64,000 bases of DNA from assembly GCF_001447195.1 (NCBI RefSeq), contig NZ_LFRI01000386.1, forward strand, positions 1 to 64,000, given 5' to 3'. The position numbers were made by a program, and so were the translations under genes. Shown here one piece after another: positions 8,388 through 17,303 of this stretch; the stretch's first letter is position 1; the number at the start of each line of letters is the position of its first letter. The DNA is from Aquabacterium parvum. GTDB lineage: Bacteria; Pseudomonadota; Gammaproteobacteria; Burkholderiales; Burkholderiaceae_C. The notes beneath the pieces were generated by a model. That model was not told the origin of the DNA. It was given only the letters and a program-made list of their open reading frames with translations, and searched no databases.

Positions 8388-8528
8388 CGGTGGGTGAGGG
8401 GCGTGTGAGCCGGCCCTGCGCGGGGCACCACCGAGCTTGACCTCGTTCACCCCTTGAACACCGACCAAGCGGTTGCCGAGCCATGACACCGCACATGTCG
8501 GGCCGGCTCAAACGCCCCTCACCCACCG
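8388..8528 (-). repeat. Palindromic element A, unit A1
   Basis: Two complementary arms, 8388-8416 and 8500-8528 (29 bp each, one mismatch), enclose a core at 8417-8499. The core includes GCGGGGCACCACCG and a segment at 8446-8492 that recurs in inverted orientation at 8658-8704 with one mismatch in 47 bp. The arms of A1 are unrelated to those of A2. In the orientation of the core taken from the minus strand, GCGGT and ACCGC can form a hairpin. With A2 it fills the 532-bp gap between the esterase and the acyl-CoA synthetase gene; no real gene is visible there. Confidence 0.85.
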
Positions 8529-8602
8529 AACCCGAACCACCGCGCACGGCGTGGGTGGTGGAAGAAGGGCGACGCAAAGCGTCGCCCTTCTTCCTTTCCG
8601 CA

Positions 8603-8786
8603 TGCCACGTTGTGTCGCGGGCTGGGGGCCAGGGGGGGGCCTGCGCAGGGCCCATTCGCGGTGTCATGGCTCGGCAACCGCTTGGTCGGTGTTGAAGGGG
8701 TGAAGGTGGCGCCGCGCGGTGGTGCCCCGCGAGCGTGGTCCCGGAGCAGGCCCCCCTGGCCCCCAGCCCGTTGCTCAACCGTGGCA
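8603..8786 (+). repeat. Palindromic element A, unit A2
   Basis: The second, inverted copy of the element A core (main shared block 8658-8704, continued by GGTGGTGCCCCGCG) is flanked by its own complementary arms at about 8603-8644 and 8746-8786. The inner 20 bp of the arms (CGGGCTGGGGGCCAGGGGGG type) are perfect; the outer part is imperfect with a two-base indel. Both core copies could be read as a short peptide with W-L-G-N-R-L, but the frames have no conserved start or stop, so this looks like a structural repeat, not a gene. Confidence 0.85.
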
Positions 8787-8892
8787 AATCACCCCACCCA
8801 CCAACCCCAGCACCGCACCAACAAAAAAGCCACCCCGAAGGATGGCTTCTCAACCGGCTCGACGTCAGGCTGACATGAGGCCGATCAACCCA

Positions 8893-10620
8893 TCAAGCCG
8901 CCTTCTTGCGCGCCTGAGCCGCCAGCCGCGCCAGCTCCTCGTCGCGCAGGTCCTTGCGCAGGATCTTGCCCACGTTGCTCATCGGCAGGTCCTCGCGGAA
9001 CTCGATGTGCTTTGGCCGCTTGTAACCCGTGAGCTGCTCCTTGCAGTACTCGGCGATGTCGGCCTCGGACAAGCTGTAGTCCTTGCTCACCACGAACAGC
9101 TTGACCGCCTCGCCCGACTTCTCGTCCGGCACGCCGATGGCGCAGCACTCGGTCACACCCGGGTGCAGGCTCACCACTTGCTCGATCTCGTTGGGGTACA
9201 CGTTGAAGCCCGAGACCAGGATCATGTCCTTCTTGCGGTCGACGATCTTGAACAGGCCGTCGGCCGACATCACGCCCACGTCGCCGGTGCGGAAGAAGCC
9301 GTCGGCCGTCATGACCTTGGCGGTCTCTTCGGGGCGCTGCCAGTAACCGGCCATCACCTGCGGGCCGCGCACCGCGATCTCGCCAGGCTCGCCTTGGGCC
9401 ACGGGCTGGCCGTTGTCGTCGAGCAGGGCGATTTCGGTGGAGGGCAGCGGGTAGCCGATGGCGCCGTTGTAGCTGCGGTTGTCCAGGCGGTTGACCGTCA
9501 CCACGGGCGAGGTCTCGGACAGGCCATAGCCTTCGACGATGGGCACACCGGTGATGCGCTGCCAGGCCTCGGCCGTCGACTGCTGCACGGCCATGCCGCC
9601 GCCGTTGCAAACCTTCAGGCGCGAGAAGTCGAGCTGCTCGAAATCGGGCTCTTCCACCAGCGCGTTGTAGAGCGTGTTGACCGCCGGGAACTGCGTGATC
9701 TGGAACTTCTTGAGCGTCTCGATCAGCTTGCCGATGTTGCGGGCGTTGTCGATCATGACGTTGAGCGTGCCCATGCGCGCGCTCAGGAAGAAGCACACCG
9801 TCAAGGCGAACACGTGGTAGAGCGGCAAGGCCACCACGTTGACCAGCTGGCCCTCGACTTTCGAGAGCTCAGGCTTGAACCAGGCCTCGCATTGCAGGAT
9901 GTTGGCCACCAGGTTGCGGTGCGTGAGCGTGGCGCCCTTCGACACTCCGGTGGTGCCGCCGGTGTACTGCAAGAAGGAGACGTCGCTGCCGTTCAGTGCA
10001 GGGCGCTGGAAGGGCAGGGACTTGCCCTGCTTGAGCGCGGCCTTGAACGGCGTGACGCGGCAGCGGCCGTTGTCGGGCAGCTTGAAGTCGATGACGTGCT
10101 TGTCGACGTTGCGCGACTTGTAGGTGACCCAGGGGCCCTTGATGGCGCCGAACACATCGCCCAGCGAAGCCAGCAGGATGTGCTTGACCGGCGTGCGCTC
10201 AATCACTTCCTGAACGGTGGGGCCGAAGTACTCCAGCACGATGATGACCTCGGCGCCCGAATCGACCAGCTGGTGCTCGAGCTCGCGCGGGGTGTACATC
10301 GGGTTGACGTTGACCACCACGTGGCCGGCGCGCAGCACGCCGGCGATGGCCACGGCGTAGTGCGGCACGTTGGGCATCATCACCGCGACGCGGCTGCCTT
10401 TGGGCAGCTTCTGTGCTTGCAGCCAGGCGGCCAGCTGCAGCGACTGGCGGTCCACGTCGGCGAACGTCCAGCGCGAACCCAGGTAGGCCATCGAGTCGGC
10501 CTTGGCGTGGGTGCGGAAGGCTTCTTCGAGCAATTCGACCAGCGAGGGGTAGGCGTCGGGGTTGACCTCGGCCGGGACGCCTTGACCGTACTGCTGCAAC
10601 CAGGGTTTGACGTTCGTCAT
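8893..10620 (-). CDS. fadD: Long-chain fatty acid--CoA ligase
   Basis: A 575-residue AMP-forming acyl-CoA synthetase that activates fatty acids with ATP and CoA at the inner membrane face. The P-loop YTGGTTGVSKGA, the core motif GYGLSETSP, GFFRTGD, and DRKKDMILVSGFNVYPNEIE (FACS signature) are all present, followed by the C-terminal domain lysine in NVGKILRK. ATG at 10620 has a GGAAA ribosome site; an upstream in-frame extension lacks family similarity. It is divergent from the amidohydrolase gene. The window encodes the downstream beta-oxidation enzymes, so it probably feeds that pathway. Confidence 0.93.
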   Translation of the reverse strand: MTNVKPWLQQYGQGVPAEVNPDAYPSLVELLEEAFRTHAKADSMAYLGSRWTFADVDRQSLQLAAWLQAQKLPKGSRVAVMMPNVPHYAVAIAGVLRAGHVVVNVNPMYTPRELEHQLVDSGAEVIIVLEYFGPTVQEVIERTPVKHILLASLGDVFGAIKGPWVTYKSRNVDKHVIDFKLPDNGRCRVTPFKAALKQGKSLPFQRPALNGSDVSFLQYTGGTTGVSKGATLTHRNLVANILQCEAWFKPELSKVEGQLVNVVALPLYHVFALTVCFFLSARMGTLNVMIDNARNIGKLIETLKKFQITQFPAVNTLYNALVEEPDFEQLDFSRLKVCNGGGMAVQQSTAEAWQRITGVPIVEGYGLSETSPVVTVNRLDNRSYNGAIGYPLPSTEIALLDDNGQPVAQGEPGEIAVRGPQVMAGYWQRPEETAKVMTADGFFRTGDVGVMSADGLFKIVDRKKDMILVSGFNVYPNEIEQVVSLHPGVTECCAIGVPDEKSGEAVKLFVVSKDYSLSEADIAEYCKEQLTGYKRPKHIEFREDLPMSNVGKILRKDLRDEELARLAAQARKKAA

Positions 10621-10777
10621 GACACGTTTCCGAAAGAAAAGACGAGAATCTATCTGAAAACCTACCGTGTCATTTTGATGGCGGGACGGTATTTCGGCCA
10701 TCCCTGGGTCGGGTGCGTTCGCGCGCGACGCTTTGTCGCTGATGCGCCCCATCGAGATTTCCCTGGTGTCAGATGAG

Positions 10778-10841
10778 CTGGCGCCTTGCGCGCCAGGGCC
10801 CGCCTGGGCAGACTCGGCCCTGGCGGGGCAGTTCCGCCCCG
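10778..10841 (+). promoter_or_regulatory. Two GC-rich hairpins in the amidohydrolase 5' region
   Basis: CTGGCGC-N5-GCGCCAG (10778-10796) and CGGGGC-N6-GCCCCG (10824-10841) lie just before the start at 10870. Between and around them CCCGCC and GGCGGG could pair in an alternative fold. A structured leader or a leftover terminator is possible; no U-tract follows. Confidence 0.3.
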
Positions 10842-10869
10842 TCCTTCCTCTTCAAGAGGGACACACACG

Positions 10870-12234
10870 ATGAACAGTCGAGCGATGTTGACGCGCGTGA
10901 GGCATGGCTTGGGTGCCTTGGCGCTGGCCGTGGTTTGCCCGGCGATGGCCGACGGCCCGGCGCCCGCGGCCCCCCCAGTCACCGCGCCGGCCACCGGCCT
11001 GCTGATCGACAACGTGCGGGTCTTCAACGGCACCGACGAGCGCCTGTCGCCACCCAGCCATGTGCTGGTGGTCGGCAACCGGGTGCGCACCATCTCCACC
11101 TCGCCGATCGCGCCACCGGCCGATGTCGCGCTCACCCGCATCGACGGCGGCGGGCGCACCTTGATGCCGGGCCTCATCGACGCCCACACCCACCTGATGT
11201 TCGCCACCGTTTCGCAGCAGGTGGCGCTGCTGGGGGACTTCGGCTTCGTGCAGATCGCGGCGGCGCGGGCCGCGCAGGACATGCTCATGCGCGGCTTCAC
11301 CAGCGTGCGCGACCTGGGCGGGCCGGTGTTCGGCCTGAAGGCGGCCATCGACGCGGGCATCACCCCGGGGCCGCGCATCTGGCCATCGGGCGCCTTCATC
11401 TCGCAGACCGGCGGGCACGGTGATTTCGCCTGCCCAACGAGCTGATCGCCCGCCCCGGCGATCACTCCTACACCGAGCGCGTGGGCGCGGCGGCGATTGC
11501 CGACAACCCGGACATGGTGCGCCAGCGCACCCGCGAGCAACTGGCCCTGGGCGCTTCGCAGATCAAGCTGATGGCCGGCGGGGGCGTGTCGTCCCACTAC
11601 GACCCGCTCGACGTCACCCAGTACACCGTGGCCGAGCTGCGCGCCGCGGTCGAGGCGGCCGAGAACTGGGGCACCTACGTGACGGTGCACGCCTACACGC
11701 CGCGTGCCGTGCGCCAGGCCATCGAGGCCGGCGTGAAGTGCATCGATCATGGCCAGTTGCTCGACGAGTCCACCGTCAAACTGATGGCCGACCAAGGCAT
11801 CTGGTGGAGCCTGCAGCCCTTTGTCGATGACGGCCACTCGCCCCAACCGCATCAAGCAACTGGAGATGTACGGGGGCACCGACAAGGCCTACGCGCTGGC
11901 GAAAAAGCACAAGGTGAAGCTGGCCTGGGGCACCGACCTGCTGTTCAGCGCGACGAACGCCCGCCAGCAGGCCGCCAAGCTGGTGATGATGCAACGCTGG
12001 TTCACGCCGGCGCAGGTGCTGCGCATGGCCACGGCCGACAACGCGGCACTGCTGGCGCTTTCCGGCGCACGCTCGCCGTACCCGGGGCAGCTCGGTGTGG
12101 TCAAAGAGGGGGCCCTGGCCGACCTGCTGCTTGTCGATGGCGATCCGCTGAACAACCTGGGCCTGCTGGCCGATCCGGACAAGAACCTGCTGCTCATCGT
12201 CAAGGATGGGCGCATCCACAAGCGCAGCCTGTGA
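10870..12234 (+). pseudogene. Secreted amidohydrolase, disrupted by two frameshifts
   Basis: The reading frame encodes an exported metal-dependent amidohydrolase (imidazolonepropionase-like): signal peptide residues 1-27, G-R-T-L-M-P-G-L-I-D-A-H-T-H-L with the metal-binding H-x-H, G-F-T-S-V-R-D-L-G, I-K-L-M-A-G-G-G-V-S-S, V-H-A-Y-T and C-terminal G-x-L-x-x-G-A-L-A-D-L-L-L-V-D-G. The family frame shifts once near 11426, where one C appears to be missing and the frame stops within 20 bp, and returns near 11842-11845, where one extra C in a CCCC run would explain it. The two opposite indels leave the central 140 residues in another frame. Either it is a recent pseudogene or the assembly has two homopolymer-type errors. 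Confidence 0.75.
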
Positions 12235-12252
12235 GCGCGGTCCTCAAAGCAA

Positions 12253-12279
12253 AACGCCCCCGCGTGAGGCGGGGGCGTT
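12253..12279. terminator. Bidirectional terminator hairpin
   Basis: AACGCCCCCGC-GTGAG-GCGGGGGCGTT is a perfect 11-bp stem between the convergent amidohydrolase and acyl-CoA dehydrogenase genes. The AA/TT ends give short A and T runs on both sides, suiting termination from both directions. Confidence 0.75.
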
Positions 12280-12302
12280 GAACAGGTGGACAGCGAGCTG
12301 GA

Positions 12303-14123
12303 TCAGTTGAAGCTGAAGTGCTCGTTGTTCATCTGCATGACCGAGCTGGTCGACGACAGCATGGTCTTCTTGTGGCCGTCGGCGCGGGGCAGCAGGCGCT
12401 CGAAGTAGAACTCGGCGGTCTGCAGCTTGGCGGTGTAGAACTCCTTGGAGTCCTTGCCGCCCTTGGCCAGCTTCTCGTTGGCGGCAATCGCCTGCTTGAG
12501 CCAGAAGTGGCCCATCATCACGTAGCCCGAGTACATCAGGAAGTCGTTGCAGGCGGCCGAAACCACGTCGCGGTCCTTGTTGGCGCGCAGCATGATCTGC
12601 AGCGTCAGCCACTTCCATTGCAGGGCGCGCTTGAAGCAGGCGCGGGCCATCTTGCCAACCGGGCCGCCGTCCAGCAGGTGCGGCTTGGCCTGGGCGATCA
12701 TCTCGTTGGTGAAGCTGAAGATGCACTTGCCACGCGATTGCAGCAGGGTCTTGCGGCCCAGCAGGTCGAGCGCCTGGATGCCGGTGGTGCCTTCGTACAG
12801 GGTCGAGATGCGCGCGTCACGGGCGATCTGCTCCATGCCGTGCTCCTTGATGTAGCCGTGGCCACCGAAGACCTGCATGCCGATGTTGGCGCACTCCAGG
12901 CCCAGCTCGGTGATGAAGCCCTTGAGGATCGGGGTGTAGAAGCCCAGGCGGTCGTCGTACTCTTCGTACTTGGCCTTGTTGCCCTCGGCCACACCGGCGA
13001 CCATGTGGTCGGCCAGCTTGGCGGCGTGGTAGATCATGGCGCGGGCGCCTTCGGCAACGGCCTTTTGCGTCAGCAGCATGCGGCGCACGTCGGCGTGCCA
13101 GATCAGGGCGTCGTTGGGATGTTCGGCGTCCTTCTTGCCGGAGACGGCGCGCATGGAGCGACGCTCCTTGGCATAGGGCAGGGCGCCCTGGTAGGACAGC
13201 TCGGCGTGGGCCAGGCCTTGCACGGCGGTGCCGATGCGGGCGGTGTTCATGAACGTGAACATGGCTTCCAGGCCCTTGTTGGGCTCGGCGATCATGTAGG
13301 CGGTGGCCTCGTCGAAGTTCATGACGCAGGTGGCCGAGGCGCGGATGCCCATCTTGTGCTCGAGCGCGCCGGCGCGCACGGTGTTGCGCGCACCCAGGCT
13401 GCCGTCCTTGTTCACCAGGAACTTGGGCACGATGAACAGCGAGATGCCGCGGGTGCCCTTGGGGGCGTCCGGCAGGCGGGCCAGCACGATGTGGATGATG
13501 TTCTCGGCCAGGTCGTGTTCACCGGACGAGATGAAGATCTTGGTGCCGGTGAGCTTGTAGGTGCCGTCGCCAGCCGGTTCGGCCTTGGTCTTGACCTGGC
13601 CCAGGTCGGTGCCGCACTGGGGTTCGGTCAGGCACATGGTGCCGGTCCACTCGCCGCTGACCAGGGGGGGCATGTAGGTGTTCTTCTGCTCGGTGGAGCC
13701 GAACTGGAAGACGGTGTTCATGCAGCCCAGCGACAGGCCGGGGTACATGGTGAACGACCAGTTGGCCGTGCCCATCATCTCGGCCTTGAGCAGGTTCAGC
13801 GACATGGGCAGTTCCTGGCCGCCGTACTCCTTGGGGTGCGACAGGCCTTGCCAGCCACCGGCCACGTACTCCGCATAGGCTTCCTTGAAGCCCTTGGGCG
13901 TGGTGACTTCGCCGTCCTGGATGGTGCAGCCTTCCAGGTCGCCCGGCAGGTTCAGGGGCGCCAGCACTTCTTCGCAGAAGGTTGCGCAGCCTTCGAGGAT
14001 GGCGTCGACCATGTCGGGCGAGGCCTCATCGCCGCCGGGCAGGCCCTTGTAGTGGCCTTCGTAGTCGAAGACTTCGTTGAGCAGGAAGCGCACGTCGCGC
14101 AAAGGGGCCTTGTACTGCGGCAT
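12303..14123 (-). CDS. Acyl-CoA dehydrogenase (long, with C-terminal extension)
   Basis: A 606-residue FAD-dependent acyl-CoA dehydrogenase of the long form common in Burkholderiales, about 200 residues longer than the classical type because of an added C-terminal domain. Visible motifs are WTGTMCLTEPQCGTDLG (FAD/acyl site), KIFISSGEHD, GLEHK-like ALEHKMGIRAS, FGGHGYIKEHGMEQ and the catalytic-base region ISTLYEGTTGIQALDLLGRK. ATG 14123 follows GAGGTGA. A PsrA-like palindrome lies about 80 bp upstream. It is a paralogue of the dehydrogenase at 35033-36823, which belongs to the beta-oxidation operon. Chain-length preference cannot be told. Confidence 0.93.
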   Translation of the reverse strand: MPQYKAPLRDVRFLLNEVFDYEGHYKGLPGGDEASPDMVDAILEGCATFCEEVLAPLNLPGDLEGCTIQDGEVTTPKGFKEAYAEYVAGGWQGLSHPKEYGGQELPMSLNLLKAEMMGTANWSFTMYPGLSLGCMNTVFQFGSTEQKNTYMPPLVSGEWTGTMCLTEPQCGTDLGQVKTKAEPAGDGTYKLTGTKIFISSGEHDLAENIIHIVLARLPDAPKGTRGISLFIVPKFLVNKDGSLGARNTVRAGALEHKMGIRASATCVMNFDEATAYMIAEPNKGLEAMFTFMNTARIGTAVQGLAHAELSYQGALPYAKERRSMRAVSGKKDAEHPNDALIWHADVRRMLLTQKAVAEGARAMIYHAAKLADHMVAGVAEGNKAKYEEYDDRLGFYTPILKGFITELGLECANIGMQVFGGHGYIKEHGMEQIARDARISTLYEGTTGIQALDLLGRKTLLQSRGKCIFSFTNEMIAQAKPHLLDGGPVGKMARACFKRALQWKWLTLQIMLRANKDRDVVSAACNDFLMYSGYVMMGHFWLKQAIAANEKLAKGGKDSKEFYTAKLQTAEFYFERLLPRADGHKKTMLSSTSSVMQMNNEHFSFN

Positions 14124-14185
14124 ATGTCACCTCGGTGTGGTCGGGGCAGGCGGCTCGTGGCCACTGCGGTCATGGATGGGAATTC

Positions 14186-14216
14186 GAACGATCGTTCATT
14201 TCAAACGTTCGTTTGA
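14186..14216. promoter_or_regulatory. Tandem palindromes, PsrA-like box
   Basis: Two adjacent palindromes occur: GAACGATCGTTC (14186-14197, perfect) and TCAAAC-GTTC-GTTTGA (14201-14216). The second fits the published PsrA site pattern (G/C)AAAC-N2-4-GTTT(G/C); PsrA is a TetR-family regulator of fatty-acid oxidation. They lie 63-93 bp upstream of the acyl-CoA dehydrogenase start. The rest of the 425-bp gap up to the lipase start (14124-14548) contains only GC-rich sequence and no gene. Confidence 0.6.
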
Positions 14217-14548
14217 GACAGGCGGGTTTATACCCCAAGCCACCGAGCCTGTGTCAAGGATCTCCGTGGGGGTGGCGCGGTTTTCGCCCTTTGCGGGGGG
14301 CGTGCTCCCGTGAACAAGGGGTGTGTCGCCCTTCGTTCCCGCTTCGCGAAACGGGTTCTGCCTGGCAAAAAAGGGCGCTTTCCCAGGGCGCGCGCGCTGG
14401 AGCGGGGCGGGGTTAGCCCGTTCGTGTTGCGCACTCTCCCCATGGTGGTGAGCCGCGCCGTCTCAACAGAATGCGCCACCTGCGGATTAACGTTGAGCGT
14501 TCGATGCTCGTTCGGTTTGCGGGCCCATTCCTCAATCTGGAGAGAGAC

Positions 14549-16342
14549 ATGCAAACTGTTCCACGCTTTGTTCTTCGCGCCTTGCCCCTGGCGGCATTGG
14601 CCTGTGCCTTGGGCACGGCTTCGGCCGCCCCGGTGGAAGGCCCTGCCGACATGCGCTTTTATGACGCACCTGCGGCCCTGTCCGGCCAACATGGCGACCT
14701 GATTTCCTACCGCGGCACCTCGGTCAACCTCGGCAACGGGGCGCCTGACAACAAGGCCTGGAACGTGATGTACCAGTCCACCGACTCGCGCGGCGCGGCC
14801 AACGTGGTCACCGGCACCGTCATCGTGCCGACCACGCCCTGGACCGGTGGTGGCGAGCGCCCGGTGATCTCCTACGCCGTCGGCACCCACGGCCTGGCCC
14901 AGCGCTGCGCCCCCTCGCTGCAGCTCAGCCAGGGCAAGGACTACGAGGCCGCCAACATCTCGGCCGCGCTGAAGGCCGGCTACGCCGTGCTGGTGTCCGA
15001 CTACCAGGGCTACACCAACGGCTCCACCCCGACCTACCTGGCCGGCGCGTCGCAAGGCAACGCCGTGCTCGACATCGTGCGCGCCGCCACGCAAGTGCCG
15101 CTCAGCGGCATCACCAGCTCGGCCAAAGTCGCCATCTGGGGTTACTCGCAAGGCGGCCAGAGTGCGGCCTGGGCCGCCCAGCGCCAAGCTGCCTACGCGC
15201 CCGGTGTGAAGCTCACCGCCGTGGCCGCTGGTGGCGTGCCCGCCGACTTCCCCACCACCGCTCGCTACCTCGATGGCAGCACCGGTGCCTCCTTCCTGCT
15301 CGGCGGCGTGGTGGGCCTGGCCCAGCAGTACCCGGAAGCCATCCCCCTGAGCACGCTGGCCAACGCCGACGGCCAGGCCACCATCGCTCGTGGCAAGCAG
15401 CAGTGCGTGTTCGAAGCCCTGTTCGACCTGCAGAACGACAAGCTGTCGCAGTACACCGTGGGCAACCAGTCGCTTGACCAGCTGCTGGCCGCCAAGCCCG
15501 AGATCAACGCCGTGGTGCAGGCCCAGAACCTGGGCGCCGACAAGGTCAGCGTGCCGCTGTACCAGTACCACGGCAAGGCCGACGAGTTCATCCCGCTGGC
15601 CCAGACCGTGGCGCTCAAGAAGAAGTACTGCGGCAAGTTCTCCAACGTCACGTTCGACACCTACCCCAGCGAGCACATCGCCACGCAGTTCCAGGCCGCA
15701 CCGTACGTGCTGAGCTGGCTGGCCGACCGCTTTGCCGGCAAGTACACCTCGGGCACCTGCCTGACGCTCAACGCCGAGCCGAAGTCCACCGCCTACCCGC
15801 CGGGTGGCAACCTCGTGGTGGGCCTGGACAAGTGGCCGCTGACCGCCTCCGTGGGCCTCAAGACCCTGGGCCAGACGGTGAACCTGCCCAAGGAATCGAC
15901 CTTCACGGCCGAAGCCGACGTGACCCAGCCGCGCCTGTCGGGCACCCTGAACGTGCCCAACTTCAAGCAGACCATCAAGATCATCGGCCTGCCCATCTCG
16001 GTGGGTTTGCAGATCACGCCGGTGGGCTCGGCCTCGGGCACGGTCAACCTCGACACCGAGGGCCAGCTGAAGATCCGTGGCAACGCACAGGCCAACATCA
16101 CCATCACCTCGGTGCTGGGCATCCCGTTCGGCGAGTGCAAGACCGAGAAGCCGGTGGACTTCCCGCTGACCTTCGACGGCCCGGTCTCGTCGCTGGGCAA
16201 TGGGGGCCTGACCTTCCAGGGCACGACCACCTTCCCGCAGATCAAGGGCTGCATGATCTCGGCCATCCTCTCGGCGCTGATGTCCGGCAGCGGTCAGGCC
16301 TACAGCTTCACGGTCGCACCGCCCGCACCCGTGCGTTATTGA
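14549..16342 (+). CDS. Secreted lipase with extra C-terminal domain
   Basis: A 597-residue exported lipase. Residues 1-27 are a signal peptide ending in A-S-A-A. Residues about 40-410 match the secretory lipase family (Pfam LIP): A-V-G-T-H-G-L-A, V-L-V-S-D-Y-Q-G-Y, nucleophile elbow WGYSQGGQSA, acidic residue in YHGKADEFIP and His in YPSEHIAT. The last 170 or so residues are a separate beta-rich domain with segments such as LGQTVNLPKESTF, PVGSASGTV and GGLTFQGTTTFP, of a type I associate with actinobacterial secreted proteins. ATG 14549 follows GGAGAGAGAC. The 16467 gene follows in the same direction. Confidence 0.85.
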   Translation: MQTVPRFVLRALPLAALACALGTASAAPVEGPADMRFYDAPAALSGQHGDLISYRGTSVNLGNGAPDNKAWNVMYQSTDSRGAANVVTGTVIVPTTPWTGGGERPVISYAVGTHGLAQRCAPSLQLSQGKDYEAANISAALKAGYAVLVSDYQGYTNGSTPTYLAGASQGNAVLDIVRAATQVPLSGITSSAKVAIWGYSQGGQSAAWAAQRQAAYAPGVKLTAVAAGGVPADFPTTARYLDGSTGASFLLGGVVGLAQQYPEAIPLSTLANADGQATIARGKQQCVFEALFDLQNDKLSQYTVGNQSLDQLLAAKPEINAVVQAQNLGADKVSVPLYQYHGKADEFIPLAQTVALKKKYCGKFSNVTFDTYPSEHIATQFQAAPYVLSWLADRFAGKYTSGTCLTLNAEPKSTAYPPGGNLVVGLDKWPLTASVGLKTLGQTVNLPKESTFTAEADVTQPRLSGTLNVPNFKQTIKIIGLPISVGLQITPVGSASGTVNLDTEGQLKIRGNAQANITITSVLGIPFGECKTEKPVDFPLTFDGPVSSLGNGGLTFQGTTTFPQIKGCMISAILSALMSGSGQAYSFTVAPPAPVRY

Positions 16343-16466
16343 CGCGAAGGCGACAAACCCCATGCCGGTCATTCAGCTGAGTTCGGGTTTGTCGCAGAGC
16401 CCGTGGCCCCGCTCGGCGTGCACAGTGGCGCATGCCTCGGGCGGGGCCCGGGCTCAGGAGCTTGCC

Positions 16467-17195
16467 ATGTCTCAAACCATCTCCACCGTGCGGCGCTCGG
16501 CGCCTGGGCGGATGAAGTGGCGCCTCGCCGGTGGCGCGGTGGTGGCCTTGCTGATCGGCGCCCTTTGGCGCGCCGAAGACGTCCCTCCCACGCCCAGCCA
16601 CCCAGCGGTGGCCCTGACGGGTTCGGCCCCGGTCACCTTTGCCCCGCCGTCGGCGGGCACCAGCGATGGCTCGACCGACCTGACAGCCTTGAAGGCGGAG
16701 CTCGAAACGGCCGCCATGGCCATCGACCAGGCGCGTGACCTGGCGCCCGAAGGCCCGGTGCACACGCGCCCCGACTACGTCTCCCCCATGGAATGGATGG
16801 TGCTGCAAGGCGTGGCCAACCAGCACGCCAACGCCGAACGCGAACTCTCGCGCATGGTGCACTTCCTGCGATTCAACAAGCAACTCGAACGCTGGGAAGG
16901 GCTGAGCGCGGGCGGCGACCCGGCGCTGCGCCGCGCCCTGGCTTCCGCGCTCGTGACCGATTTGCCTGCCCGCGTGGGGCAGGGCGACCTCTCGGCCTCC
17001 GATGCGCGCACCTTGCTCATGCGCCTGCTGGCCGACGCCGAGCCCGATGCCACCCTGCGTGAGGCCCGAATGGGCGACACCATGGCCCGAATCGAAGCCG
17101 GCTCTCGTGCTGCCGCCCAGGCCCTGGCCGACAGCGGCAAGGCCGTCGTGCCCGTGGGTTCTGCCCCGGTCGGCGCGAACACCCCCACCCGCTGA
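16467..17195 (+). CDS. Membrane-anchored protein of unknown function
   Basis: I do not recognise this 242-residue protein. It begins with a short basic segment and one hydrophobic helix (WRLAGGAVVALLIGALW, residues 17-33), giving a periplasmic topology. A Ser/Pro/Thr-rich linker of about 40 residues leads to an all-helical domain containing P-M-E-W-M-V-L-Q-G-V-A-N-Q, L-R-F-N-K-Q-L-E-R-W-E-G-L and D-A-R-T-L-L-M-R-L-L-A-D-A. Its position directly after the secreted lipase, and its single-anchor periplasmic layout, recall lipase-helper proteins, but it is shorter and I see no convincing foldase signature. The CAGGAG site supports ATG 16467. Confidence 0.75.
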   Translation: MSQTISTVRRSAPGRMKWRLAGGAVVALLIGALWRAEDVPPTPSHPAVALTGSAPVTFAPPSAGTSDGSTDLTALKAELETAAMAIDQARDLAPEGPVHTRPDYVSPMEWMVLQGVANQHANAERELSRMVHFLRFNKQLERWEGLSAGGDPALRRALASALVTDLPARVGQGDLSASDARTLLMRLLADAEPDATLREARMGDTMARIEAGSRAAAQALADSGKAVVPVGSAPVGANTPTR

Positions 17196-17303
17196 GGCGC
17201 CTGACGCGCCTGGCGGTCCTTCCTCCTTCGTCTTTTCTCCTTCGCTGTCAGTCGGACGAGTCCGGGCTGGCCCCTGACCGAGCTCGATCAGGCACGCCTT
17301 GTG

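Noticed and set aside
8388-8786. Element A as integron attC sites or a CRISPR-like array
   Set aside because: No integrase or cas genes, no regular spacing, and only two units in inverted orientation.
8473-8873. Short frames in element A translating to a W-L-G-N-R-L peptide in both core copies
   Set aside because: Starts and stops are not conserved between copies and the frames run through the palindromic arms; the repeat structure explains the similarity.
16467-17195. Assignment as a lipase-specific foldase (Lif)
   Set aside because: Topology fits, but length is short and no foldase signature is visible.
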